A DNA stretch of 64,000 bases, from positions 20,890,745 to 20,954,744 of the forward strand of contig CM075102.1 of assembly GCA_037576195.1 (NCBI GenBank), given 5' to 3'. Below, one piece after another: positions 1-10,761 of the stretch. Origin of the DNA: Phytoseiulus persimilis. Lineage: Eukaryota > Arthropoda > Arachnida > Mesostigmata > Phytoseiidae. Position 1 is the stretch's first letter. The number at the start of each line of letters is the position of its first letter. Below the pieces are notes generated by a model that made no database searches, was not told where the DNA came from, and saw only the letters and a program-made list of their open reading frames with translations. A program made the translations under genes and the position numbers.

Positions 1-125
1 CCATAAATCGGCGCACGCAGGTATTTGGAACCGAGTCTGAGCACCTCCCCATTATCTGAACAGTCAAAAAGATTCTCAGCACAAATGATAGAGCGCACCC
101 TTCATCGATGCTACGTGCGTCCACA

Positions 126-3100
126 TTAATCTTGATGGAGATGCCGTGCAATGCGAGCGTCGATCCGCACGAAAATGATCATCACAACGCTGATGACAGC
201 GCATATGACTTCGAGGAGAAGGAAGACCGATCTCCAACTAACCCGTGCTGCCAACATGCTGAACGGCAGCCCTGACATGGTAGCACCAACTGCAAGAGGT
301 GCGTAGCGTGTAATGATGAGTCAGTTCGAGACGAGAGCTCATAATCCTGACTTCGAATGGAATACCATTTGCTGCCGCTGGTTCGGGATATTTTTATGCT
401 CACCGTTGGCTGCGAAAGATGTGATGGCGTGTGCGGAACCCGATAAATGTACTGGAGCCGATTCGCAAGAAACTATCCCGAAAATAGCTATATCACCGTA
501 CACAGCTCCGCCCAACGTGAATCCTACCAAGGCGATCACGAACTGCGGGAAACAAGGGGATAGGCACAACATTGCAGGTTGCGGAGACGGCGATTATTCA
601 AAGCTCTTGAAATCGTTATTCGGAGAACTTGTTCGGAAGCGATCCGACGTCGAATGGAACCAGTCCGTCAGGAATCGATGCGCAACTCACCGGTGATGTA
701 CTTTCGTCGACGACAAATACAAGAATGTGCAAGCAGATCGCTGTTGTCACGAGGAACAGAATGGCAGCCGGCACCCTGGGGTTGTGCCTCAAGGTCCGGT
801 CGTGGCGCTTGACGGCCCAATCGGTGACCAAACCAGCTGCGATCCCCCCGAAGAAACCTCCTGACTCAACGCACGATGTCAGGGTACTTCCTGTGGAATG
901 CCTCCCTACTTTAGAAGAGAGAAATACGGGCAGAAATCCTTCATCAGGAACGCGTGAGTTAACTCACCAACGTAGGCCGAGTGGCCCAGCTCTTCTCGGA
1001 GATAAACCTGGCCCCAGTCCACAGCCGACGTTTTCGTTGCCATAATCACGCAGTATGCCGCGGATATCAGCCAGAGGAAGGGGCTCGGAAGGAGATCACT
1101 GAAGCCGCCTTTTTGGGTTGCCTCTTTCGTCTTTCTTTCGCCGTCATCTAAAGGAATCAAAGCACCCGTAAGCGAAGCCGTCGATGTCAACGACGTGAAT
1201 CCACGGTTGAATAAATCCAAACATTTGAATGCTCGGCAACAGTTTCAGAAAACTCACCGTCTGTCTTCGGCTTCTGTAGGAAACTCGGGAAACCGAGATC
1301 CGTTGGGGAGTTATACAGCGTGAAGAAGCTGACGAGGCCCATCGCGATTGAGAGCGCGCCCGCAAAGAAGAGCGAACTCCTCCAGCCGTAGTTGAGAATG
1401 ATGAACGTGGCGAGGAAGGGCGCGAGGCCGCCCGAGACATTCGATGACGCTGAGAGTACACTCCACCAGGTTCCAAACTGCGAAGGTGGATACCACTGGA
1501 AAGGGCACCGCATCGGAAAGAGCTCCGACGTGATTATCTGACAGGTATAGCGATTCTCATTCCAGGAGTTTCGCTCAGTGCACTCATTCGGAGCTCTCAT
1601 ACCTGGCGGATGATCTTAGCGCAACTGGGCCAACCACAGCCTTGAGCGAATCCATTCAAGAACCAGAATCCACAGAAAAGAGACAAGGAATCCGCAGAAC
1701 TGAACAAAAGTGTGGCGAGACCCGTTCCGACTAGACCAATCGCGAAAAGCCTTCTCGCGGAGAGTCTGTCAGAAAGTATTCCGCCGATGAACTTGCTGAT
1801 TGCGTAGGCCAAGTTCTGACTCGATACAATCATGCCTGGAAATCAACATGTGTCCTGTTATTCGTTTCCAATCCATTCCCACAGGAGGACCCAGTTTCTG
1901 TAGGAAACTGCACTTCCGGCACGATCGCCAGCTTTGAATTTGGCGCCGTGAAGACAATCGACCCTCTCCACAAACCCCTCCTCTGGCGATCCACTGCTGA
2001 GCTCTACCTCGACCAGCTGTGTATCTTTCATGAGTATCCTTCGAGTTCTCATCTGATTGTTCGTTAGATGACATGCGGCTACAATTTCTAGCATTGATAG
2101 TTTTTAGTGAAAGCGTCATCTTGTGTGAGTGGGCATCTTGCATATGTTTTAGTTTGATCATATCATAGTTATACTGTATACATCCCTGGAAGCCAGCGTG
2201 ACGAGCATGACACTCTGACTCGCAGCTGATGATCAGTTCAGAGCGAGGTGAAAATCGATGGCGCCACGCTTGCGACCTGGAGCGGAGTTTTTACCCCGCG
2301 CACGTCTCTGGCCTACGGCAACTCTAATCTCTGATCATCCTCACTAAAGGTTGCGGAAGAATCATTTCCGGCTCCCGGCCCACACATTTGAATGCGGTCC
2401 CATTGGAACGTGACGGAGACCTGAACATAGATTTCCACAAAGAAATTCTCATCGGACCTTCAAACGCATCTCTTAGCAACTCAACCGACGATCTGCTGAT
2501 TTGGGTTTTCACTCAAGCAGATGCTGATCACAACAAACTGCTAGATCTTACAGAGCTCCACTCATGGATCAACTCGAGGGTAAATTGGTCGCCTCGTGCA
2601 GTACCCATTGTCTCCGGTGAGGTATGTAGCTCAGCGACCTCAAGGCAGGAAGTTCTACCCCGCAGGTGAAAGAACACTTCATGCAAGCTGCCAAAGACAA
2701 CTTCTATACTTTTCTGAGTATTGACAAGAATCACAATGGCCGAGTGGCCTGGGAAGAGTTTGCTGAGGACTACCTCATGAAACAAGGATTTTCGAGGGAA
2801 GACGCCGAGCGGAACATCAGGAATCTGAAGGGTTTGCCACGGAGTCTCAAGGAACAGATCATGCTGGACAGGGCGGCTTGGTGAGCAAGACCGGGGCGAT
2901 AAATCTGCGAACGCGGGCCTCGATGGCCATCAGATTTTTCTGACTGTCTAACCATAACTCCAGGTTCGAAACAGCCTCCGACCCTGGAGGTCTGAATATT
3001 GACGAATTCCTAACGTTTCGTCATCCCGAACACTCACATGTGACACTTCTGAACATGGTGACTCAGATCATTTCCGACCTCGATACTGACGGCGACGGGG

Positions 3101-4941
3101 TGTTGAGCGAGGACGAGTTCGCGTCTGTGGAGTCTACCGAGAAGGATTTCGAGAAGAAGAACGAGGAAAAAAGACTCGAGTTCCGAACCGCGATCGATGC
3201 TAATCACGATGGGAAGGTGAGGTCATGGTATTTCGCAAGCCACTCTTTACGACGATACCTGGATTGCATGCTATCGATACGATGCGACCGACGACCAAGC
3301 TCAAAATCAAGTCTCATACATGCAGAAAGATGCTCTAACGCTCACGTCGCTCTCGTAGGCAACGCTGCAGGAGTTGATTCTCTACAACGACCCATCGAAT
3401 CCGTTGCACGCTAAGCGTGAGGCTCAGCAACTAATAAACACAGCAGACCTTGACAAGAACGGAAAGCTATCGCTTGATGAGGTTCTTCAAAAAGCTCGGC
3501 TTTTCCTCGGCAGCAAAGCCGTGAATACCGCGAAGAATATACATGAGGAGTTTTGATTCAGGGAGAGCAATGTTTCCGAGGGGCAAACAACAGCAATCAC
3601 GATAGCGTTGATTTCGTTTCGAAGTCATTAAATCTTCCACGCATCAGCCGCCAATGTTGCTCGTCGCCGTTAGTTCGGGTTCTAGTCAGGTGAACGAAGC
3701 TTCGAGTGTAGACTGGAATCGGAGACAGACGGGAGGGGCACACATCTTAGGAGCTCCGGCTAAAGATATGGCCAGCTCCGAGATGAATGTTCTTTCCAAG
3801 ACATTCATTCCAGGCTTCAGAGATCTCGGTCCAGCGTTATTCTCGAGGAACTTTTCGTTTGCTAGATGAGCTGGCCCATCGACTCATCTCTAACATTGGG
3901 GTGCGATTTTTCTATTGCTCTTGGTTTTCTTTGAATGGATGGATGTTGGGCGAACAGGATGAATGTTTGTTTCAAATGCTACTTAAGTTGAGTCTCGGTC
4001 CAGAATTCGCTTCCGAAGACTCTCCGCTAGTTTCTTTGCCCACAGATACTGTGCAAAGACTCGCTGATCGATTGACCAAGCAGTGGAAATAAATGAGAGG
4101 CTGGAGAAATTCGTGATCGATCATTAAAACATATTTTATGGAGGATCGAATTTCGAACTTCCCCGAAGAACGATCACTCGAGCCTAGTACCCTTATGTAG
4201 TCTCATCGTTCTCTCATTTTTTCATTCCGTTCAATTCACGGCCCAGGGCTGACCACGTGGATTGAAGCTCACGGACCCGTGCGGACGATTCGAGAGATAC
4301 TTAGAGTCCAAGCTCGATCTCTCGAGCGATTTCAAGTTTTTATCGACCAGTCTGGCTCCCTCTGACACCGTTGCAAGTCATCCGTCAGTGCAACCCATTG
4401 TAAAACAACACGGAGGGCAATAGGCTATCAACCACTTTTGTTCAGATAAGGAAGTATCTCAGCGCAGGTTGTCAAGGCAGGTGTAAACAGGCTGCTCTGA
4501 CGTCGTTGTTGAGGTTGCGCGAGCACATAGTTGATTTCTTTGTTAGTCCGCGACGTACTGACTCTCTCCAATCAATGCCACTTATCTGCAGAGGAAGCTC
4601 GAAGGGAATCTGCTTTGTGAAACACGGCCTTGAGAACAACGTCAGATGATAACGCGAGCATTGTTTGAGATTCTTTAGTCGAATCCTGGGAACCTATAGC
4701 GCTTCCAGCTTCATAGAATGACTCCCATCAGACGTGGGAGTCTTGAGATTGAGAAGACACTGATCCGTCCCCAGCTGACTGGGGCAGAATACTAACCTGC
4801 ATGTTCTTTGCGGAGTCCTTCTTCCATAAGTTTGGGAAGTGCCAACGACACACTTTTTCTGTTGTAGCCGTACATGGCATAGCCGAGAAACATTGTCGTG
4901 AAGACCATGAGTTGGAGTTTTCCCAGTCTATCCGCAGCCAT
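126..4941 (-). CDS. SLC37A4: Glucose-6-phosphate/phosphate exchanger of the ER, SLC37A4 (G6PT) ortholog, 7 exons
   Basis: Major-facilitator antiporter that in animals carries glucose-6-phosphate into the ER lumen for glucose-6-phosphatase. Exons read on the minus strand: 4941-4797, 1835-1603, 1495-1258, 1147-968, 890-691, 542-404, 289-126. All have GT-AG borders and joined phases, and sum to 1299 bases (432 residues; the human protein has 429). The product follows the human protein end to end: exon 1 has YNRKSVSLALPKLMEE (human YFNRKTFSFVMPSLVEE), exon 2 SSQNLAYAISKF and FLNGFAQGCGWP, exon 3 PSQFGTWW, exon 6 ESAPVHLSGSAHAI, exon 7 SGLPFS. The ATG at 4941 is the first Met after an in-frame stop. 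Intron 1 is about 3 kb, unlike the other short introns, and contains SDF4 on the opposite strand. No polyadenylation signal is visible in the 125 bases left of the stop. Confidence 0.93.
2350..3556 (+). CDS. SDF4: SDF4/Cab45-like secretory-pathway EF-hand calcium-binding protein, 5' end not located
   Basis: A CREC-family Ca2+ sensor; the vertebrate protein works in the Golgi lumen and sorts secretory cargo. Exons seen: about 2350-2579, 2666-2878/2880, 2964-3216, 3359-3556, with GT-AG borders in phase. The product tracks human SDF4: HLNAVPLERDGDLN near the start, HPEHSHVTLLNMV in the middle and GSKAVNTAKNIHEEF at the C-terminus (human GSKLVDYARSVHEEF). Calcium loops with the D-x-D/N-x-D/N-G pattern are DADHNKLLDLTE, DKNHNGRVAWEE, DTDGDGVLSEDE, DANHDGKATLQE and DLDKNGKLSLDE, plus one degenerate site. 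The frame is open from 2328, but no ATG or signal peptide is found in it. A first exon encoding the signal sequence must lie further left, within or across SLC37A4 intron 1, or the gene is 5'-incomplete. The whole visible gene sits inside that intron, antiparallel. Confidence 0.85.
3557..4796. other. Intronic/intergenic stretch right of SDF4, nothing recognised
   Basis: This is the remainder of SLC37A4 intron 1. It holds the 3' flank of SDF4. ATTAAA-type hexamers occur near 3627 and 4123, but no clean AATAAA was seen. Open frames are short and match no family I know. Confidence 0.4.
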
Positions 4942-6617
4942 TTCGTCGATTTCCGGTCCTCGAGCTGGCAAGACAAACTTTTAAGATCCCATCGGTCACC
5001 TGGAATCTTCGACTTTGCTTTCTGGAGCGTACCGCGTGTAAGCTGCCAAAGTCCGTTCAGCGCATTCCTCTCATGGAGACCCCGTTTCAGACTCCATTCT
5101 AGTAGCCATCACGCGGAGAGGGCACTGTGGAGAAAGTCGGTTGCCTGCAAGAGACAGGTGTCATCAAAACACAGGCCTGGATTACCTGATGATGTTCTTA
5201 TTGAATCAGTGGAAGCAAAGATCGGATCCAGATTTCGAATCCATGGAAACAAACACCCGGGAGAACGGTAATGTTTTCCGCACCAGTACTTCGGGGAAAA
5301 TTCGATGCGTCATTCTATTTGAAATCAACCTCCACAACGAACTTCCGTGCAACCAGCCCCGAGAGAATCTTTACCCACAGCCCTATGCAGATTCTAATCA
5401 GCGTTGACACCTGTTTCGATTGATCCCAATATATTTCACATCTTCAAACTCGAGACTCGGTGGTCCCTAAGGGCGTGATTCTGCCCATCCGACGAGACCT
5501 CCACTTGCACCCAGACCAAAAATGGAGACCGGAATTATTTGAGATCATAACAGAATTCTCCATTCAATGTTATATCAACGCCTCTGTTCTCATGTCATTT
5601 CAAATCGACTTGCGTTGGAGCGTACATTCATCGATTGGAGATAGTTTTTCGCCTGCGACTATAAGCTGTCATGGAAGATCTCACGGCAGTTTCTCGATAG
5701 AAAAAAGTCGTAGATGTCAGTCTTTGATTCGTCTGTGAGCATTGATTCCAAAAGTTACTTTGATCCTCTCAGCTTCATCGCCACGCCCCTTGAACAGGTC
5801 GAGAGCCAACGACCTCTAATACACAGAATTATGAATTACAACCTCTCGAGATTACTCACGATTTCCCAACCGTCGAAGTCTTTACCCGGGCAGCCATGTG
5901 AGGAGTTGACTCCATTCTTCACTCGTGCGGCTCGCGAATGAGCAGCAAGACTTTCCGTTCATTAGAGACGCATTCGAACGCACCGTGGCCCCGTAGATGG
6001 GGAACTCCACTGCTTGGCGAAAACTTCAAGACGTAGGAAACTCCGCAACACTTCCACAGACGGATAAATAATCCTGAGTTTCTCTGGTGAGGATCGTGAG
6101 GGCAAGGCGGCGGGTGTGACCACGTTACCATGTTACTGCAAAAGGTGTTCCACTCGCCTTGTTGGTGACCCCAGATGCATTTTTGAGAGCGCGCGTCGCG
6201 CTCGGCTGTTCCTGGGAGCTCCGAGAGCCAATGCCTCATTGCCCATCGACGGATTCCCAACGCCCGTATATTTCGCGAGTGCAGACTGCCGTTGTTATTC
6301 ATTCCATGCGAAGCAAAACTGCGAGTAGCTGAGCGATAGCCATAGATCCACCGGCATCCGCTCGTGAGCATGCTCCGCTCGTGAGCATGCTCTGCTCGAA
6401 AGAATCATCTACAAAAGCGTGTGGAAACTTATGATGTCCTATATCAAATGACCATGTGTGACTCATTCATCCCACTCCGACGGAGGTTTCCAACTCCCGC
6501 GGTTGTAGTTCGCGTCGAGACTGCCACCGAGAAATTTGACGTGATCGACTTTCTGGACTGCATAACGTCGACATTCCTCTGTTTATGTTCTTAACATTTG
6601 TATAACGTTTCAGCTGC
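4942..6617. other. Intergenic region between SLC37A4 and PIGH; short tandem repeat at 6359-6393
   Basis: It contains the presumed upstream region of SLC37A4 (minus strand) and of PIGH/CRLS1 (plus strand). No family-level coding match was found. A 17-base unit (GCTCGTGAGCATGCTCC, then the same with a final T) is repeated twice in tandem at about 6359-6393. I looked here for a membrane-hairpin exon for PIGH and saw no hydrophobic open segment. Confidence 0.35.
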
Positions 6618-6968
6618 ATGGAATTCCGACTCCTCGGCTCCAGTGGATTCGAAGCTGTATCGGGAAACTTTTTCTTCGAAGAAACCTTCATCTTTCTCGA
6701 CACCTTGGGCGTTCATATCAAGAGGAAGTTTCTCGGCTTCAAGACTTGCTCCCAGTTCATACCACTGGGACTGATCAAGGACGTAGTGATCTGCGAGCGA
6801 ATCGAAGATTTCGGGATCGTTCACTGTCTACTCGTTCTCATCGAGAATGAAGATCCGATTGACGTTTTCCTCAAATGTCCGCCGAAGTTGAAGGAGCTCA
6901 TCTCTCTCTACAATTTCATCCAAGCTCGGAGAGATGTTGCTGTCCCGATTCAGCGCACTCCGGCATGA
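6618..6968 (+). CDS. PIGH: PIG-H-like subunit of the GPI-GlcNAc transferase
   Basis: PIG-H is a subunit of the complex (PIG-A, C, H, P, Q, Y, DPM2) that makes GlcNAc-PI on the cytoplasmic face of the ER, the first step of GPI-anchor synthesis. The 116-residue frame aligns from memory with the soluble C-terminal domain of human PIGH: EETFIFLDTLGVHI (human QETLLIIDSLGIQM), FIPLGLIKDVVICE (human FIEMGKVKDIVINE), then the terminal LKELISLYNFIQ (human LDCLIEIYRSCQ). The N-terminal two-helix membrane hairpin of other PIG-H proteins is not in this frame. A good splice acceptor (GTTTCAG) ends just left of the ATG, so an upstream exon could supply it, or the ATG at 6618 is the real start. The stop (6966-6968) lies inside the CRLS1 reading frame. 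Confidence 0.72.
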   Translation: MEFRLLGSSGFEAVSGNFFFEETFIFLDTLGVHIKRKFLGFKTCSQFIPLGLIKDVVICERIEDFGIVHCLLVLIENEDPIDVFLKCPPKLKELISLYNFIQARRDVAVPIQRTPA

Positions 6969-7809
6969 GCGGCTGATCTGTCCGTTGCTAGTTAAGAATG
7001 TCAGGTTTTTGCAGGACCTACCGCCGCGATTCGCGTCCATCGCAGCTCGCAAGAGAGCTTTTCAAGAGAAAAGAGCGGACTTCCAACGCAAACAAGCACA
7101 GGTTACTGCCCGGGTTCGAGAAGCTAAGAACTTGGCGAGAGAACGAATTAATATCTATAGGGAAAACATATTTACAATCCCAAATGTTCTCTCGGTCACG
7201 CGGATTTTTTGCACCCCGCTCATAGGATACTGGGTTTACACAGGAGCGTATACTCCAGCTCTCTTTCTTTTCGGCTTCGCGGCTGTGTCTGACCTGCTAG
7301 ACGGTCAAATAGCTCGTCGTTGGCCGAGCCAACAAAGTATGGCCGGCACGGTCCTTGATCCTCTGGCCGATAAGCTCCTAGTTGGAACGCTGTTTCTAAC
7401 TCTGACATACGCTCATATCATCCCATTGCCACTCACAGTCCTCATAGTCTGTCGCGACGTCGGCCTCATGGGTGGTTCTGTTTACCTCAGGTACAAATCC
7501 CTGCCGGAGCCAAAAACTCTGGCCAGATTTTTCGACCCGTCCTTGATCTCGGTGAAGTTTGAGCCCACTTTCCTGAGCAAAGCCAACACATCAATACAAT
7601 TGTTACTGGTGGCCTGTTCTCTTGGCGCACCGGTTTTCGATTTCGTTGCTCATCCGTATTTGCAAGCGTTGTGCTATTTGACAGCTACTACGACGTTCTG
7701 CTCTGGGCTCCAGTACGCTGTTCGGCGGGACACCTACAGGTTTCTTCACAGAGCACCGTTTTCCCGGAAATTCGGACCGAAGAGGTTTTATAAGGACAGC
7801 GAGAAGTAG
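6934..7809 (+). CDS. CRLS1: Mitochondrial cardiolipin synthase (CDP-alcohol phosphatidyltransferase)
   Basis: Joins CDP-diacylglycerol and phosphatidylglycerol to make cardiolipin in the inner mitochondrial membrane. Intronless, 291 residues. The CDP-alcohol phosphotransferase signature is complete: D120, D123-G124, A127-R128, G138, D142, D146 (seen as SDLLDGQIARRW and GTVLDPLADK), close to the human DGFIARNW and GSALDPLADK. The N-terminus (MLLSRFSALRHERLI) is basic and amphipathic like a mitochondrial presequence, followed by a charged RKRAFQEKRADFQRKQ stretch and several hydrophobic helices. The ATG at 6934 is the only Met before residue 136, which is past the active site, so it is the best start even though it lies 35 bases inside the PIGH frame (+1 relative). 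A polyadenylation signal follows at 7876. Confidence 0.92.
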   Translation: MLLSRFSALRHERLICPLLVKNVRFLQDLPPRFASIAARKRAFQEKRADFQRKQAQVTARVREAKNLARERINIYRENIFTIPNVLSVTRIFCTPLIGYWVYTGAYTPALFLFGFAAVSDLLDGQIARRWPSQQSMAGTVLDPLADKLLVGTLFLTLTYAHIIPLPLTVLIVCRDVGLMGGSVYLRYKSLPEPKTLARFFDPSLISVKFEPTFLSKANTSIQLLLVACSLGAPVFDFVAHPYLQALCYLTATTTFCSGLQYAVRRDTYRFLHRAPFSRKFGPKRFYKDSEK

Positions 7810-7875
7810 CGTGTCACTCCGAGATCGTTGTTGACTAATGGGAGGACATGTTATGTGTGACAATGCTCTATGATG

Positions 7876-7881
7876 AATAAA
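7876..7881 (+). terminator. AATAAA polyadenylation signal after CRLS1
   Basis: A canonical hexamer 67 bases past the CRLS1 stop. It would serve a CRLS1 transcript or a shared PIGH-CRLS1 transcript. Confidence 0.7.
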
Positions 7882-8467
7882 TGTCTGCCTCAGAATATTT
7901 TGGTCAAGGAAGTTCTCCTCCGTCCTGTGCTTATCATAAGGAAGAAGGATAGTAGAAGGTACGCGGGAGGTTCCGAGAACCAGGCCCGAGCTGCGACTCG
8001 CGTGGGTCGGTGAATGCTTTCAGAAAGGCTCTCGCATTGGACTCGTTTCCAAAATACAGCACAGACCTCCGTTCCATCCCGTGGAGCGCTTTCGATGAAT
8101 CTGTTCAAAGATTCAGCTCTACTCTCCTGTCGGACAGGAGAATGGGGAATGTTGGAGTCTGAGAGATTCGAGACAGTTTTCGAGAACTTCAGGAAACGCT
8201 TGGGGCGACCTTCGTTTTTGCCGAGGCACTCGTAACAGACCTCGTGAAATTTTGAGGAATCAATTTTCACATGCGATGCAATGTGTGAAAACAATGATGA
8301 CGAGCCGTACTCTAATCATCATAGCATGAACGAAACAATCTCGACATCGCCGGTTAACTACCACATGAAATAATTCGCGACAGCCGTGACTTCGCCATCG
8401 GGAAACATAGGCTCGCAAGTTGGAGGTGGCCTCGTGTCCTGAGACGGGAGAGGGAAAAAGTTCCGTG

Positions 8468-10761
8468 ATGGAGCGACTGGAGAAACGGTGTGCTGAGATC
8501 ATATCCACCGACGCTCGAAGTTCCCTTCCTGACATCGAAGAAGGGAGGGCTTCCGCGATGGAAAGACCCGAGCAACCGAGGGCTCCTGAAGTAAACGCCA
8601 ACGAAGAAATCACCACCGGCCTTGGACTTGTGACAGGCGAAGAATCCGTGACGGGGGAACCGGAGCAAACTCTACAAAACCTGCATGAGTGGCAAGCAGG
8701 CGCAACCCCCGGTATGAAAGAAGGAAAGAGCTCCGTCATGGCGAGACTGGTAGGAATGTGGGCTACTGCCAGGCAAACCATCACCAGTGGAATCAGTAAC
8801 GCCGCCAGCAAAGGGTGAATACCTCGGTTATTAAGCGGTTTTTCTCTGACATCCCGAGGAGAAATGTTCTCTCGGAAAGCCTCCTGATTCAGCCCAACCA
8901 AACCAATCAGACTGGCTGGGATCGTACATCGAGAAACTCTCCTGATAGAATGGAGTGCGGAACCGTTATCTGGCTCAGATGTCGTCGGAAATTTCCGACT
9001 CCAGCACCTCGAAGCTGCCTCGTTATGTACCCTCGTAACTTGATCGACTGTCAGTCACAATAGACATTAGCCCCATATTAAAGCGCAGCCAGATTGATTC
9101 ACGATCACCCAGATTAGGATGCTCGATATCATGCGGATGATTATGCTGACGAGGGCCCCACAAATCCTGAAGCAGCCAGACGTAGCCAAACGTAGATCCC
9201 GAAATCTCTCACCGCCTCCAGCACCCAGGTACAATGGGATGAATCTACGATCCCTGGCCTAGCTCACAATTGGCTGAGTCAGCTTCTAGAAAGCGGGGCT
9301 TATTTTTTCGAGCAAAGCGCTATTTTCCCCCCTCTTTTCTCCTGTTGCTATATGAAGCCCAAATCGGTCCCTCTCTCCAATACTGTTCGCATTTCTGGGG
9401 GAGCGCCGCTCCTTCATCCCTTTCTATCCTTGATTCGATACAAAATCGTGCTGTTCGTCTCCTCGGTGACGGGATCGTGTCGTTCTCTCTTGAATCCTTG
9501 TCCTCCAGACGCTGACTTCTGTCTATTCCATCGATAATTCCACACACGATGTTCAGCTGAAACCTCTTCCATCGTTCACCGATCTTCGGTCCCCTTTCGT
9601 GTAACCAGACATAGTGCCAAGCGACGCCCCTATCCGTCTTAGTTGATCACCGATCGTCCTGCTCAATTTGACTCTATGTTCTTCGCTCGCTCATCCTGCC
9701 TTCGTATTATCTTATATATCATCTATCCGTATTATCTATACGAGCTCCACATTCCAGCTGAATTTTCCTGACGTTTCAGGAGCGTCTCCGGGTACTGGAA
9801 CCGTTGGTGGCGGTTATTAGCCGCACTCTCCATCAGTTCCGTCGTAGCCATCTACATCATCATTCCGAGCGTGTTCTACTTCAGTCGAGCTATCCGACGA
9901 GAAGCTATTTTTGGGCACCACAAGCACGATGTGAGAATGTCGTACATGGATAATCCGCAAGACCACGGAATGCCCTGTACAAAGCTCCTCTACTATAATT
10001 TGAGTGACGGGAATCGTATCGGAGTCTGGGAAATGGCCCTGCAGGAACATAACTGCAGTATGTATAGGGGGGAGAGACCTTTAATATTCTTCCTACACGG
10101 GAACTCGGGCACGCGGAGCACAGACGCGCGGAAAGATAAGTACCGCATGTTCCGCAAGCTTGGATTGGAGGTGGTAACCCTGGACTATCGCGGTTTCGGT
10201 GACAGCCAGGGTTACCCGACCGCGGAACATGTGGTTGAAGATGTGAATACGGTCTTCAAGGCCATTAAAGAACACAAACCCGCTAGTCAAATAATCGTCT
10301 GGGGCCATTCTTTGGGTAGCGGGATCGCGGTCAAGTTTCTGTCGAGGCTCAAAGAAAACGTCGGAGGGCTCGTGCTCGAAACACCCTTCGACAGAGTTGG
10401 TAATGTTCTGCTGTATCACAGACAAACGTCCCTGCTACGGAGATTACCGTGCTTCAAGAGAGTGTTCGTTGATCGGGTCAACAATCATCCGGATACAGCG
10501 TTCAACTCGATTGACTATGTCAAAGACATAAACGCCGATCTGCCCGTGCTCATTCTGGCTACCGAAGACGATGCAACTGTGCCCTCAATTCTGGCCAGTA
10601 ATCTCTACGATGGCTTCGTAAAATACCGTAACAGTACATTGAATACGTTCATGAAAGTTTTCGAAGCGAAATTCGGCTACGGTCATATGTTCATACATGA
10701 GAGTCGAGAAACCCCACAAATCGTTCAGAACTTCGTGCAAATATGCTGCAAGGATTCCTAG
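8468..10761 (+). CDS. ABHD12-like membrane serine hydrolase, copy A (two-exon model)
   Basis: ABHD12 enzymes are ER integral-membrane lysophosphatidylserine/monoacylglycerol lipases facing the lumen. Exon 2 (9780-10761, acceptor GACGTTTCAG) is certain: a signal-anchor helix (LLAALSISSVVAIYIII), the oxyanion motif FFLHGNSGTR, DYRGFGDSQG, the nucleophile elbow VWGHSLGSG, the Asp motif LATEDDATVP and the His motif FGYGHMFIH. No Met precedes the membrane helix, so an upstream exon is required. The frame at 8468-8814 ends in AAAGG/GTGAAT with the right phase and would add 115 polar, acidic residues with three echoes of a GxxSxM-R-L/P motif, giving 442 residues. That exon is inference (about 0.4); the hydrolase exon is about 0.9. 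The intron, 8815-9779, holds a LINE fragment. Confidence 0.75.
9230..9775 (+). mobile_element. Decayed non-LTR retrotransposon (LINE) fragment, C-terminal part of the reverse transcriptase ORF
   Basis: The frame from about 9270 gives KRYFPPSFLLLLYEAQIGP, then LQYCSHFWGSAAPSSLSILD and IQNRAVRLL. This is the well-known post-catalytic region of RTE/Jockey/CR1-type LINE polymerases (typical form LYKAQIRPxLEYCSHIWGG...LLDxIQxRAIRLI). Downstream, in shifted frames, come remnants of the terminal region (for example FDSMFFARSSCLR). Several frame breaks make it plainly dead. It lies in the intron of the two-exon ABHD12-like gene and ends close to its splice acceptor. Confidence 0.8.

Noticed and set aside
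1858-2161. Minus-strand frame just upstream of SLC37A4 exon 2 as the gene's N-terminus
   Set aside because: It does not resemble the conserved first membrane segment; the true first exon is at 4941-4797 with exact phase and sequence match.
8260-8901. 213-codon minus-strand frame opposite the ABHD12-like copy A first exon
   Set aside because: Antisense of a plus frame that joins in phase to a certain exon; no recognisable domain.
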